A stretch of DNA of 64,000 nt from Streptomyces sp. NBC_00271 (GTDB lineage Bacteria > Actinomycetota > Actinomycetes > Streptomycetales > Streptomycetaceae): assembly GCF_036178845.1 (NCBI RefSeq), contig NZ_CP108070.1:1736001-1800000 (forward strand). The letters run 5' to 3'. Of the stretch, positions 18,591-25,575 are shown in pieces. The notes beneath the pieces are model-generated. The model did not search any database. It had not been told where the DNA came from and worked only from the letters and a program-made list of their open reading frames with translations. The position numbers and the translations under genes were made by a program. Positions within the stretch are counted from its first letter, which is position 1, and every line of letters starts with the position of its first letter.

Positions 18591-18668
18591 GCCGCTCGGG
18601 GCCGCCACGCCGTTCAGTCGCTCCGGGCCGCCACACCGTTCAGTCGCTCGGGGCCGCCGTGTCGTTCA
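18591..18668. repeat. Minisatellite, three 26-nt units
   Basis: Three head-to-tail units (18591-18616, 18617-18642, 18643-18668) share the pattern GYCGCTCSGGGCCGCC and end in GTTCA. The period is 26 nt. It lies upstream of the CGNR gene. The remaining gap to 18815 has a second short run of CAGGTCGG-like repeats (18796-18826) and no recognisable gene. Confidence 0.8.
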
Positions 18669-18814
18669 CGGATCGCCCGCCCCGAAGAGGAGGCCTCGTC
18701 CTGGGACCGGACCCCGGCTCGGGCACCGGCCCCGGGACGGGACCCACGTCGCGTATCGCCTCCTCGTACGGGGCGTCGGCTCATGGTCTCGACATCAGGT
18801 CGGGTCAGGTCGGC

Positions 18815-19057
18815 TCAGGTCAGGTCGAACTCTCCCTCGCGGGCGCCCGACACGAACGCGCCCCACTCGGCCGGTGTGAAGATCAAGGAAGGGCTCGCGG
18901 GGCGGCCACTGTTGCGCATCGCGATGAAGCCCTCGACAAAAGCGATCTGGACGTCTCCCCGCCCTCGGCTGCTGGACTGCCATTCGGCGTTGCTGAGGTC
19001 CAGCTCAGGCTTGTCCCACCCCGCCAGCGGGTGCTGCTCGATGGTGCTCTCGGCCAC
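18815..19057 (-). CDS. DUF397 protein
   Basis: An 80-residue protein with GTG 19057 behind GGAGGAG. It has the DUF397 signature: W(Q)SSS..RGDVQIAFVEG...MRNSGRPASPSL.FTPAEWGAFVSG...GEFDL. Streptomyces encode many of these small proteins, usually next to an XRE-type helix-turn-helix regulator, and a regulatory pair is assumed. Here no XRE gene adjoins it: upstream lies the thiolase-like gene end and downstream the repeat-filled gap. The function is inferred only from family habit. Confidence 0.85.
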   Translation of the reverse strand: MAESTIEQHPLAGWDKPELDLSNAEWQSSSRGRGDVQIAFVEGFIAMRNSGRPASPSLIFTPAEWGAFVSGAREGEFDLT

Positions 19058-19140
19058 GTCCGTGCTCCTCCCGGTTCGTCGTCCGCCGCCAGCCTAGCGA
19101 TCGGTTCCGGCGGCGGACAGGCCACGTGAGGGGGACGCTT

Positions 19141-20307
19141 TCAGGAGGAGGGCGGCTCGGCCCCGACCAGCCACATCGAGAAGAACTGGGATCCCCCTCC
19201 ATAGGCGTGTCCCAGCACCCTGCGAGCCCCTTCCACCTGGTGTTCTCCCGCCTGACCGCGCACCTGAAGTGCCGCTTCGGCGAAGCGGATCATGCCGGAG
19301 GCGCCGATCGGATTGGTGGAGAGGACACCGCCCGACATGTTGACGGGCAGGTCCCCGTCAAGCTCGGTCACACCGGATTCGGTGAGCTTCCAGCCCTCGC
19401 CCTCCTCGGCGAAACCGAGGTTCTCCAGCCACATGGGCTCGTACCAGGAGAAGGGCACGTACATCTCCACAGCGTCGATGTCGCGGCGCGGGTCCGCGAT
19501 GCCCGCCTGCCGGTACACGTCGGCCGCGCAGTCCTTGCCCGCCTGCGGCGACACACAGTCCTTGCCCGCGAACAGGGTCGGCTCGCTGCGCATGGCGCCG
19601 CCGTGCAGCCACGCGGGCGGCCTCGGCGAGCGGGCCGCCCCCGCCCGGTCGGTGAGGATCATCGCGCAGGCGCCGTCCGAGGACGGGCAGGTCTCCGAGT
19701 AGCGGATCGGGTCCCACAGCATGGGTGAGGCCTGCACCTTCTCCAGCGTGATGTCGTGCTCGTGGAGATGGGCGTACGGGTTCTTCAGCGCGTTGCGCCG
19801 GTCCTTGTACGCGACCAGCGAGCCGACGGTGTCGGGCGCGCCGGTGCGCCGCATGTACGCCCGTACGTGCGGTGCGAAGAAGCCGCCCGCCCCGGCCAGC
19901 AGCGGCTGCTGGAAGGGGATCGGCAGCGAGAGGCCCCACATGGCGTTCGACTCGGACTGCTTCTCGTAGGCCAGGGTCAGGACGGTGCCGTGGACGCGGC
20001 CCGCGATCAGGTTCGTGGCCACCAGGGCCGTGGATCCGCCGACGGAACCCGCCGTGTGCACCCGCAGCATGGGTTTGCCGACCGCGCCGAGCGCGTCGGC
20101 GAGGTACAGCTCCGGCATCATGACGCCCTCGAAGAAGTCGGGCGCCTTGCCGATGACCACGGCGTCGATGTCGGCCCACGTCAACTCGGCGTCGGCGAGC
20201 GCCCGCCCGGCGGCCTCGCGGACGAGTCCGGCGAGGGACACGTCCCGTCGGGCCGCCACGTGCTTGGTCTGGCCGATGCCTACGACGGCCACGGGCTCCT
20301 TGCTCAT
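19141..20307 (-). CDS. Thiolase-fold lipid-transfer/aldolase-like protein (Ltp type), first
   Basis: A 388-residue thiolase-superfamily protein. ATG 20307 overlaps the upstream stop by ATGA, so translation is coupled. It lacks the thiolase nucleophile: where thiolases have CASGG it reads TAGSVGGS, and the GHP histidine is replaced in NMSGGVLSTNPIGASG. This is the pattern of Ltp/SCP2-like proteins such as Ltp2, which with a DUF35 partner performs retro-aldol cleavage of steroid side-chain CoA thioesters. Tyrosines stand in MYVPFSWYEPMW and GHAYGGGSQ. With the second thiolase-like and DUF35 genes upstream, a carbon-carbon cleaving complex is likely. The substrate is unknown. Confidence 0.82.
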   Translation of the reverse strand: MSKEPVAVVGIGQTKHVAARRDVSLAGLVREAAGRALADAELTWADIDAVVIGKAPDFFEGVMMPELYLADALGAVGKPMLRVHTAGSVGGSTALVATNLIAGRVHGTVLTLAYEKQSESNAMWGLSLPIPFQQPLLAGAGGFFAPHVRAYMRRTGAPDTVGSLVAYKDRRNALKNPYAHLHEHDITLEKVQASPMLWDPIRYSETCPSSDGACAMILTDRAGAARSPRPPAWLHGGAMRSEPTLFAGKDCVSPQAGKDCAADVYRQAGIADPRRDIDAVEMYVPFSWYEPMWLENLGFAEEGEGWKLTESGVTELDGDLPVNMSGGVLSTNPIGASGMIRFAEAALQVRGQAGEHQVEGARRVLGHAYGGGSQFFSMWLVGAEPPSS

Positions 20308-21359
20308 CGGGGATCCCCTTCGAGTACGGCGACCAGGTTCTGTTGGAGGCAGGGCCCGGAGGTGGCGTGGGCGAGCGCCCGGTCGGACTCGCCCCGGTGG
20401 ACGCGGGCGGCGGCCTCACCGATGCGGATGAGCCCGGCGGCCATGATCGGGTTGGCGGCGAGGGCGCCGCCCGACGGGTTGACGCGCACCTCCTCGCCGA
20501 GCCGCAGCGCCTTGCGCAGGACCACCTCCTGGGAGGTGAACGGCGCGTGCAACTCGGCGGTGTCGACGGGCCGTTCGAAGGCCCCGGCCCGCTCGGCGGC
20601 GAGGCGGGTCGACGGCGAGTCCGTCAGGTCGCGCACGCCGAGGCCGTGCGCCTCGATGCGGTGGTCGATGCCCCGGATCCAGGCGGGCCGCTCGCACAGC
20701 TCGCGGGCCCGCTCCCCCGCCGCGAGGATGACGGCGGCGGCACCGTCGCCGACGGGCGGACAGTCGCCGACGCGCAGGGGCCGTACGAGGTACTCACCCT
20801 GAGGCACCGAACCCCTCACCTGCGCATGGGAGTTGGTGGCGGCCGAAGCGCGGCTGCGGGACGCCACCCCCGCCAGCGCGGCCTCGTCGGTCTCGCCGGC
20901 GTCGATCAGCGCCTGCGCCTGGAGGGCCGCGAGGGCGACGGAGTCGGGCCACAGGGGCGCGACGTAGTACGGGTCGAGCTGCCGGGTCAGGACGTCCCGT
21001 ACGGATCCGGGTGACGACTTCCCGTACCCGTACACCAGCGCGGTGTCGGCGTCCCCGGTGAGCAGTTTCGTCCACGCCTCGTACAGCGCCCAGGCCCCGT
21101 CCATCTCCACGTGCGACTCGGAGATCGGCGGCCAGGCGCCCACCCCGTCGAGGGCCATGGTGAAGGAGAAGGCGCGGCCCGCGAGGTAGTCGCTCGAACC
21201 GGAGCAGGTGAAACCGATGTCGCTGGTCTTCAACCCGGTCTGGTCCAGGACGGCGTGCAGGACCGGGATGAGCATCTCCACCTCGGAGAGCTCGTCGGTG
21301 GTGCGCAGATGGTCGCTCTGCGCGAAGGCGACGACGGCGATGTCCCTGATGGGCGGCAT
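20304..21359 (-). CDS. Thiolase-fold lipid-transfer/aldolase-like protein, second
   Basis: A 351-residue paralog of the downstream gene, starting ATG 21359 right against the DUF35 stop. The thiolase nucleophile is absent (SESHVEMDGAW at the expected place) and the His of GHP is Asn (NPSGGALAANPIMAAG). A Cys remains near the C-terminus (HATSGPCLQQN). Proteins of this type usually pair with a second thiolase-fold subunit and a DUF35 protein. It overlaps the following gene by 4 nt, so the two chains are probably made in equal amounts and may form a heteromer. It cannot be a standard thiolase. Confidence 0.8.
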   Translation of the reverse strand: MPPIRDIAVVAFAQSDHLRTTDELSEVEMLIPVLHAVLDQTGLKTSDIGFTCSGSSDYLAGRAFSFTMALDGVGAWPPISESHVEMDGAWALYEAWTKLLTGDADTALVYGYGKSSPGSVRDVLTRQLDPYYVAPLWPDSVALAALQAQALIDAGETDEAALAGVASRSRASAATNSHAQVRGSVPQGEYLVRPLRVGDCPPVGDGAAAVILAAGERARELCERPAWIRGIDHRIEAHGLGVRDLTDSPSTRLAAERAGAFERPVDTAELHAPFTSQEVVLRKALRLGEEVRVNPSGGALAANPIMAAGLIRIGEAAARVHRGESDRALAHATSGPCLQQNLVAVLEGDPR

Positions 21360-22301
21360 CTACAACAGCTCCTTGTACGTGTCGTACTCGGCGTCCGGTT
21401 CGCCGGTGGGCCGGTAGTGGTCGGGATAGCGGCCGCCCTCCGTCCACACCGGCTCCACCCGCAGCCCCATGCGCACCTGGTCGTAGGGGATGCCGCCGAT
21501 CCGGCCGTGCAGCGCGAGGTCGGCGCCGTCGAGGGCGATGTGCGCGTAGACGTACGGCACTTCGATGTCGAGGTTCCTGGCCTTGATGTTGACGATGCAG
21601 TACGTGGTCACGGTGCCGCGCGGGCCCACCTCCACCTGCTCCGACGTGACGACACCGCAGGTGGGGCACGCGCCCCTCGGCGGGACGTACACCTTGCGGC
21701 AGGACGGGCAGCGCTCGCCCACGGTGCGCCGTGAGGAGAGGCTGTTGATGTAGGCGGACTGGGCGCGGCCGGGCGAGTAGACGTAGTCGAGGCGCGCGGG
21801 AGCGACGATGCCGGTGACCATGTCCTCGAACCGCCCGTCGTGGCCGGCGATCTGCGGGCGGTCTCCGTCGTACGGCTCGAAGCAGGCGATGTCGGTGATG
21901 GCGCCGGTGCGCTGCGCGGCCCAGCGGACACGCACGCGCATACCGGTGCGTACGGCCTCGGGGCCCGGCGCGTCCAGGGCGTGCAGGAGGGCGGTGTCCG
22001 CGCCGTCGAGCCGGACCAGGGCCCAGGCGAAGGGGGTGTCGAGGGGTTGACCCCGACGGGGTTCGTGGTTCCAGGCCCAGGTGGTGACGGTGCCGGTGGG
22101 GGCGACCTCGACGAGCTCGTCCAGGTCCTCCGCGGTGACGGGGTCGTACTCGACGGGCGGGACGAGCGTCCGGCCGTCGGTGGTCTTCACACCCAGGACG
22201 ACACGCTCACGCAGCCCGGTGAGAAACGCGCTCTGGACGGGGCCGAGCGATCGGGTGAAGGGGAACTCGACGACGAGGGGGGCTTTGAGGACTTCGGGCA
22301 T
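21360..22301 (-). CDS. Duplicated DUF35 (Zn-ribbon/OB-fold) acyl-CoA-binding protein
   Basis: A 313-residue protein made of two DUF35 units. The C-terminal unit (about 170-313) has the zinc ribbon CPSCRKVYVPPRGACPTC and the OB-fold GPRGTVTTYCIVNIKARN...YVYAHIALDGADLALHGRI. The N-terminal unit (about 5-165) repeats the layout (APTGTVTTWAWNHEP...FAWALVRLDGADTALLHALD) but has lost all ribbon cysteines (TTDGRTLVPPVEY at that place). DUF35 proteins bind acyl-CoA substrates for thiolase-fold or MaoC-fold partners, which fits the two genes immediately downstream. Normal members are one unit of about 140 residues or are fused to MaoC domains. Confidence 0.88.
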   Translation of the reverse strand: MPEVLKAPLVVEFPFTRSLGPVQSAFLTGLRERVVLGVKTTDGRTLVPPVEYDPVTAEDLDELVEVAPTGTVTTWAWNHEPRRGQPLDTPFAWALVRLDGADTALLHALDAPGPEAVRTGMRVRVRWAAQRTGAITDIACFEPYDGDRPQIAGHDGRFEDMVTGIVAPARLDYVYSPGRAQSAYINSLSSRRTVGERCPSCRKVYVPPRGACPTCGVVTSEQVEVGPRGTVTTYCIVNIKARNLDIEVPYVYAHIALDGADLALHGRIGGIPYDQVRMGLRVEPVWTEGGRYPDHYRPTGEPDAEYDTYKELL

Positions 22302-22341
22302 CCCGGATGTCTCCTTAGGGGAGGGGGATCGTGCGCGTCAC

Positions 22342-22414
22342 GACTCCGTCGGGGGGAGGGGGAGGATCGAGCACGCGGTGACTCCGTCGGGGGGAAGGAG
22401 AGGATCGAGCACGC
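22342..22414. repeat. Tandem 35-nt repeat, two copies
   Basis: GACTCCGTCGGGGGGA begins both 22342-22376 and 22380-22414, and GGATCGAGCACGC ends both; the copies are near-identical over 35 nt with 38-nt spacing. It lies in the 213-nt gap between the crotonase and DUF35 genes, which are on the same strand. It contains no gene. A role in a leader or as a processing site is possible but unproven. Confidence 0.8.
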
Positions 22415-22514
22415 CCCCGAGGGCGGAACCCAGGCCCTCGGGTCTCCCTCTCCCGGCCACAGAAGGCCTCTGTCACGCCCGTCCCGGACCCGCACACCGT
22501 CACGCCCCCGCACG

Positions 22515-23315
22515 TCACGCGCGCCGATAGACGGGTGGGCGTTTCTCGGTGAAGGCTCGGGAGCCTTCCTTCGCGTCGGCGGTGTCGAAGATCGGCCAGC
22601 CTCGGGTCAGCTCGGCCGCGAGGCCCTCCGTCTCCGTCATCTCGGCGGTCTCGTACACGGACGCCTTCACCGCCTCGACGGCCAGCGGACCGCAGGCGTT
22701 GATCAGTTCGGCGATCTCGAGGGCCTTGTGCCGCGCCGTCCCGTCGGGCACGACGTGTCCGACCAGGCCGATCCCGGCGGCCTCGCGGGCCGAGTACGGA
22801 CGCCCCGTGAGGAGCATCTCCAGGGCGTGCGTGCGGGGGATCTGGCGTTGCAGGCGGACCGTGGAGCCGCCGATCGGGAACAGCCCGCGCTTGACCTCGA
22901 AGAGCCCGAAGGTCGCCGACTCTCCCGCGACCCGGATGTCGGTGCCCTGGAGGATCTCCGTACCGCCCGCGACACAGTGCCCCTCGACGGCGGCGATCAC
23001 CGGCTTGCGGGGGCGGTGGTGGCGCAGCATCGCCTTCCAGTGCAGATCGGGGTCGGCCTTCAGCCGGTCCCGGTACTGCTGGCCCTCCATGCCTCGCCCC
23101 GCCAGCGCCTTGAGGTCCATGCCGGCGCAGAAGGCGTCCCCCGCGCCGGTGAGCACGATCGAGCGGATCGCGTCGTCCTCGTCGGCCTCGAGCCAGCCGT
23201 CGTACAGACCGACGAGCATCGGCAGCGAGAGCGCGTTCTTGGCCTCGGGCCTGTTGAGCGTGAGCACCAGTGTGGCGCCTTCGCGCTGCACGGTGAGGTG
23301 TTCCGTACCACCCAT
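22515..23315 (-). CDS. Enoyl-CoA hydratase/isomerase (crotonase family)
   Basis: A 266-residue crotonase-fold protein, ATG 23315. The oxyanion-hole signatures are present: AGDAFCAGMDLKAL (near 56-69) and PVIAAVEGHCVAGGTEILQG (near 104-123), with SATFGLFEVKRGLFPIGGST holding the acidic region. It should hydrate or isomerise a CoA thioester in beta-oxidation. It leads the leftward block with the DUF35 and thiolase-fold genes. Its start lies 75 nt from the 17-bp palindrome at 23390-23406, a probable repressor site that also faces the divergent ligase. Confidence 0.9.
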   Translation of the reverse strand: MGGTEHLTVQREGATLVLTLNRPEAKNALSLPMLVGLYDGWLEADEDDAIRSIVLTGAGDAFCAGMDLKALAGRGMEGQQYRDRLKADPDLHWKAMLRHHRPRKPVIAAVEGHCVAGGTEILQGTDIRVAGESATFGLFEVKRGLFPIGGSTVRLQRQIPRTHALEMLLTGRPYSAREAAGIGLVGHVVPDGTARHKALEIAELINACGPLAVEAVKASVYETAEMTETEGLAAELTRGWPIFDTADAKEGSRAFTEKRPPVYRRA

Positions 23316-23389
23316 TGCCGTCCTCCCGTCAGACAGGCTCTCTGGAACGAGAACAGGTTGCAGTAGGCGCGGGACCAGTACAAGAGTTT

Positions 23390-23406
23390 TCTGACAGACA
23401 GTCAGA
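23390..23406. promoter_or_regulatory. TetR-like operator, copy 1
   Basis: TCTGAC-AGACA-GTCAGA is a 17-bp palindrome (6-5-6) in the divergent gap between crotonase and ligase. The same layout, TCTGAT-GCTCC-GTCAGA followed by TTTCT in both cases, recurs at 32495-32511 before the nitronate monooxygenase gene. The shared flank strengthens the case for a common regulator. Confidence 0.75.
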
Positions 23407-23466
23407 TTTCTTCTGCGCGGGCCCTTCCCAGTTGTGGCGGCCTTTGCTCTGATGGCCGTCGAGCCC

Positions 23467-23652
23467 AGGGCCTGTCGTTTGGATCAGGTCGTTTCAGGAG
23501 ACGGGGCTTGGTCAGTGCCGGTGAGCGGGGTCTGGTGCGTGCAGCTGCAAGGCGGAGGAGGGAAGCGACGCGGAGCGTCGTTGACCGACGACAACGCCGC
23601 AGATGTGCGTGCCAGACCCCGCGGCCCAGGCCTGATCCAAACGACAGGCCCT
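23467..23652. mobile_element. MITE-like element with 22-bp perfect terminal inverted repeats
   Basis: The sequence at 23467-23488 (starting AGGGCCTGTCGTTTGG) is the exact reverse complement of 23631-23652 (ending CCAAACGACAGGCCCT). The 186-bp element has no gene, carries further inner inverted segments (GGGGTCTGG near 23530 with CCAGACCCC near 23614) and shows no clear target duplication. This is the form of a non-autonomous insertion element. It separates the ligase start from the operator at 23390. Confidence 0.75.
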
Positions 23653-23688
23653 TGGGGCGGACCCGGACGCGCGAGGTCAGGAGGAGCG

Positions 23689-25308
23689 GTGGAGTACAAC
23701 CTTGCCGACCTGTTCGAGTCGGTCGTCGACGTGGTTCCTGGCCGCGAGGCGCTCGTGTACATCGACCATCCGGGCACGGGCGCGGAGCGCCGTCTGACGT
23801 ACGCGCAACTCGACGCGGCGGCGAATCGCGTCGCCCATCACCTGATCGACAGCGGCATCCGCCCCGGCGAGCACCTCGGACTGCACCTCTACAACGGCGT
23901 CGAGTACCTGCAGACCGTGCTGGGCTGCCTGAAGGCACGGATCGTGCCGGTCAACGTCAACTACCGCTATGTGGAAGAGGAGTTGGTCTACCTCTACCGG
24001 GACGCGGATCTGGTGGCGCTGGTCTTCGACACGGAGTTCAGCGACCGGGTGGCGGCGGCACTGCCGCGGGCCTCGGCGCTGCGGCATCTCCTGCGGGTGG
24101 GGAGCGCAGCGACCGACGGAACCTCCTTGCCCGCCCTGGACTTCGCCGAGGCCGAGGCCGCCGGATCCCCCGAACGGGGCTTCCCGCCGCGCTCGGCGGA
24201 CGACCAGTTCATCATCTACACCGGCGGCACCACCGGCATGCCCAAGGGGGTGATGTGGCGCCAGGAGGACCTGTTCTTCTCCGGGCTGGGCGGCGGGGCC
24301 CCGACGGGCGAGCCGGTCAGGAAGCCGGAGGAGCTCGCCGAGCGGGTGGCGGCCGGTGGCGAGGGCATCACCTTCTTCCCCACTCCCCCGCTGATGCACG
24401 GCACCTCGACACTGACGGCGTTCATCGGGTTCAACTTCGGCCAACGGATCGTGATCCACCGCAAGTTCGTGCCCGAAGAGGTCCTGCGGACGGTGGCGAA
24501 GGAGAAGGTCACCAGCATGTCGCTGGTCGGCGACGCGATGCTGCGCCCGCTGATCGACGCGCTGCGGGGGCCGATGAAGGGCACGGACTGCTCCTCGATG
24601 TTCAGCGTGTCCTCGTCCGGCGCGATCATGTCGGAGACGGTGCGTGAGCAGTTCCAGTCACTGGTCCCGAACGTGATGCTGCTCAACAACTACGGCTCCT
24701 CGGAGTCCGGCTTCAACGGCACCGCGACCGCGGACTCGGGGGCCGGACAGGGTTTCCGGCTACGGGTCAACTCCCGTACGCAGGTGGTGGATCCGGCCAC
24801 GTACAAGCCGGTCGCCGTCGGTGAGCCCGGCCGGGTCGCACAGCGCGGCCATGTGCCCCTCGGCTACTACAACGACCCGAAGAAGACCGCCGAGACCTTC
24901 TTCCGGAAGGACGGCGAGCGGTGGGTGCTGCTCGGCGACATGGCGACGGTCGACGAGGAGGGCATCGTCACCGTCCTCGGACGCGGCTCCCAGTGCATCA
25001 ACACCGGCGGCGAGAAGGTCTATCCGGAGGAGGTCGAGCAGGCCCTGAAGTCCCATCCGGACGTGTACGACGCGCTGGTCGCCGGGGTCCCCGATGAGAA
25101 GTGGGGCAACCATGTGGCGGCGGTCGTCCAGCTCCGCGAGGGCGCGGGCAGGCCCTCGCTGGAGGACATCCAGACCCACTGCCGAAGCCACCTCGCCGGC
25201 TACAAGATTCCCCGCCAGCTCGTCATCACCGACACCATCCAGCGCTCGCCCAGCGGCAAGGCGGACTACCGGTGGGCGCGCTCGGTGGCGACGGAGGCGA
25301 CCCGCTGA
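23689..25308 (+). CDS. Acyl-CoA synthetase (AMP-forming)
   Basis: A 539-residue ANL-superfamily ligase. GTG 23689 is chosen because AGGAGGAG is just upstream and the protein begins at the conserved VEYNLADLFESVVDVVPGRE; the longer frame runs through the MITE. The P-loop is FIIYTGGTTGMPKGV (near 178-192). The motif GSSESG (near 344), the hinge region LLGDMATVDEEG and the C-terminal lysine in RSPSGKADYRW are intact. It activates a carboxylic acid as its CoA ester via the acyl-AMP. Divergent from the crotonase operon with a shared operator, it is probably the entry enzyme of that pathway. Confidence 0.9.
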   Translation: MEYNLADLFESVVDVVPGREALVYIDHPGTGAERRLTYAQLDAAANRVAHHLIDSGIRPGEHLGLHLYNGVEYLQTVLGCLKARIVPVNVNYRYVEEELVYLYRDADLVALVFDTEFSDRVAAALPRASALRHLLRVGSAATDGTSLPALDFAEAEAAGSPERGFPPRSADDQFIIYTGGTTGMPKGVMWRQEDLFFSGLGGGAPTGEPVRKPEELAERVAAGGEGITFFPTPPLMHGTSTLTAFIGFNFGQRIVIHRKFVPEEVLRTVAKEKVTSMSLVGDAMLRPLIDALRGPMKGTDCSSMFSVSSSGAIMSETVREQFQSLVPNVMLLNNYGSSESGFNGTATADSGAGQGFRLRVNSRTQVVDPATYKPVAVGEPGRVAQRGHVPLGYYNDPKKTAETFFRKDGERWVLLGDMATVDEEGIVTVLGRGSQCINTGGEKVYPEEVEQALKSHPDVYDALVAGVPDEKWGNHVAAVVQLREGAGRPSLEDIQTHCRSHLAGYKIPRQLVITDTIQRSPSGKADYRWARSVATEATR

Positions 25309-25333
25309 CGCATGCGGCGCAACCGCCGCCCCA

Positions 25334-25377
25334 CGCCGGTCACGCGGTGACCGGCGTCGGTCACCGCGTGACCGGCG
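25334..25377. terminator. Bidirectional terminator hairpin, 20-bp stem
   Basis: The arms at 25334-25353 and 25358-25377 are perfect 20-bp complements with a GCGT loop. It starts 26 nt after the ligase stop, in the gap between convergent ligase genes. It is among the strongest terminators in the window. Confidence 0.85.
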
Positions 25378-25500
25378 AACGGACGAAGCTCGCGGCGAGG
25401 GCCGCCGCCGTCAGGAATCCCGCGGCGGCCACCGCGACCGACAACCGCCGCCCCGGCACCAGGTGGCTTGCGATCGACGTGCGCCCAGGTTGAGCAGAGC
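25361..25500 (-). pseudogene. Remnant of a membrane transporter C-terminus (possible MFS)
   Basis: Reading leftward, one frame gives GLGVGALLNLGARR and another continues ASHLVPGRRLSVAVAAAG then FLTAAALAASFVRSPVTR to a stop at 25361. That is a glycine-rich turn and one clear hydrophobic helix of the kind ending MFS transporters, split by a frameshift. No start or upstream helices remain. It lies in the gap after the terminator hairpin. The assignment is tentative; chance open reading in GC-rich DNA is the alternative. Confidence 0.3.
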
Positions 25501-25575
25501 GCCCACGCCGAGCCCGTCCCGGGCGACCGGTGACGGTCGAACGCGACGGTCGTCGGCCGTCTCCGTCAGGGCGCC

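Noticed and set aside
23467..23652. The inverted-repeat element as a simple transcription terminator
   Set aside because: The 22-bp arms are 142 nt apart and enclose structured non-coding DNA; there is no upstream plus-strand gene to terminate. An insertion element fits better.
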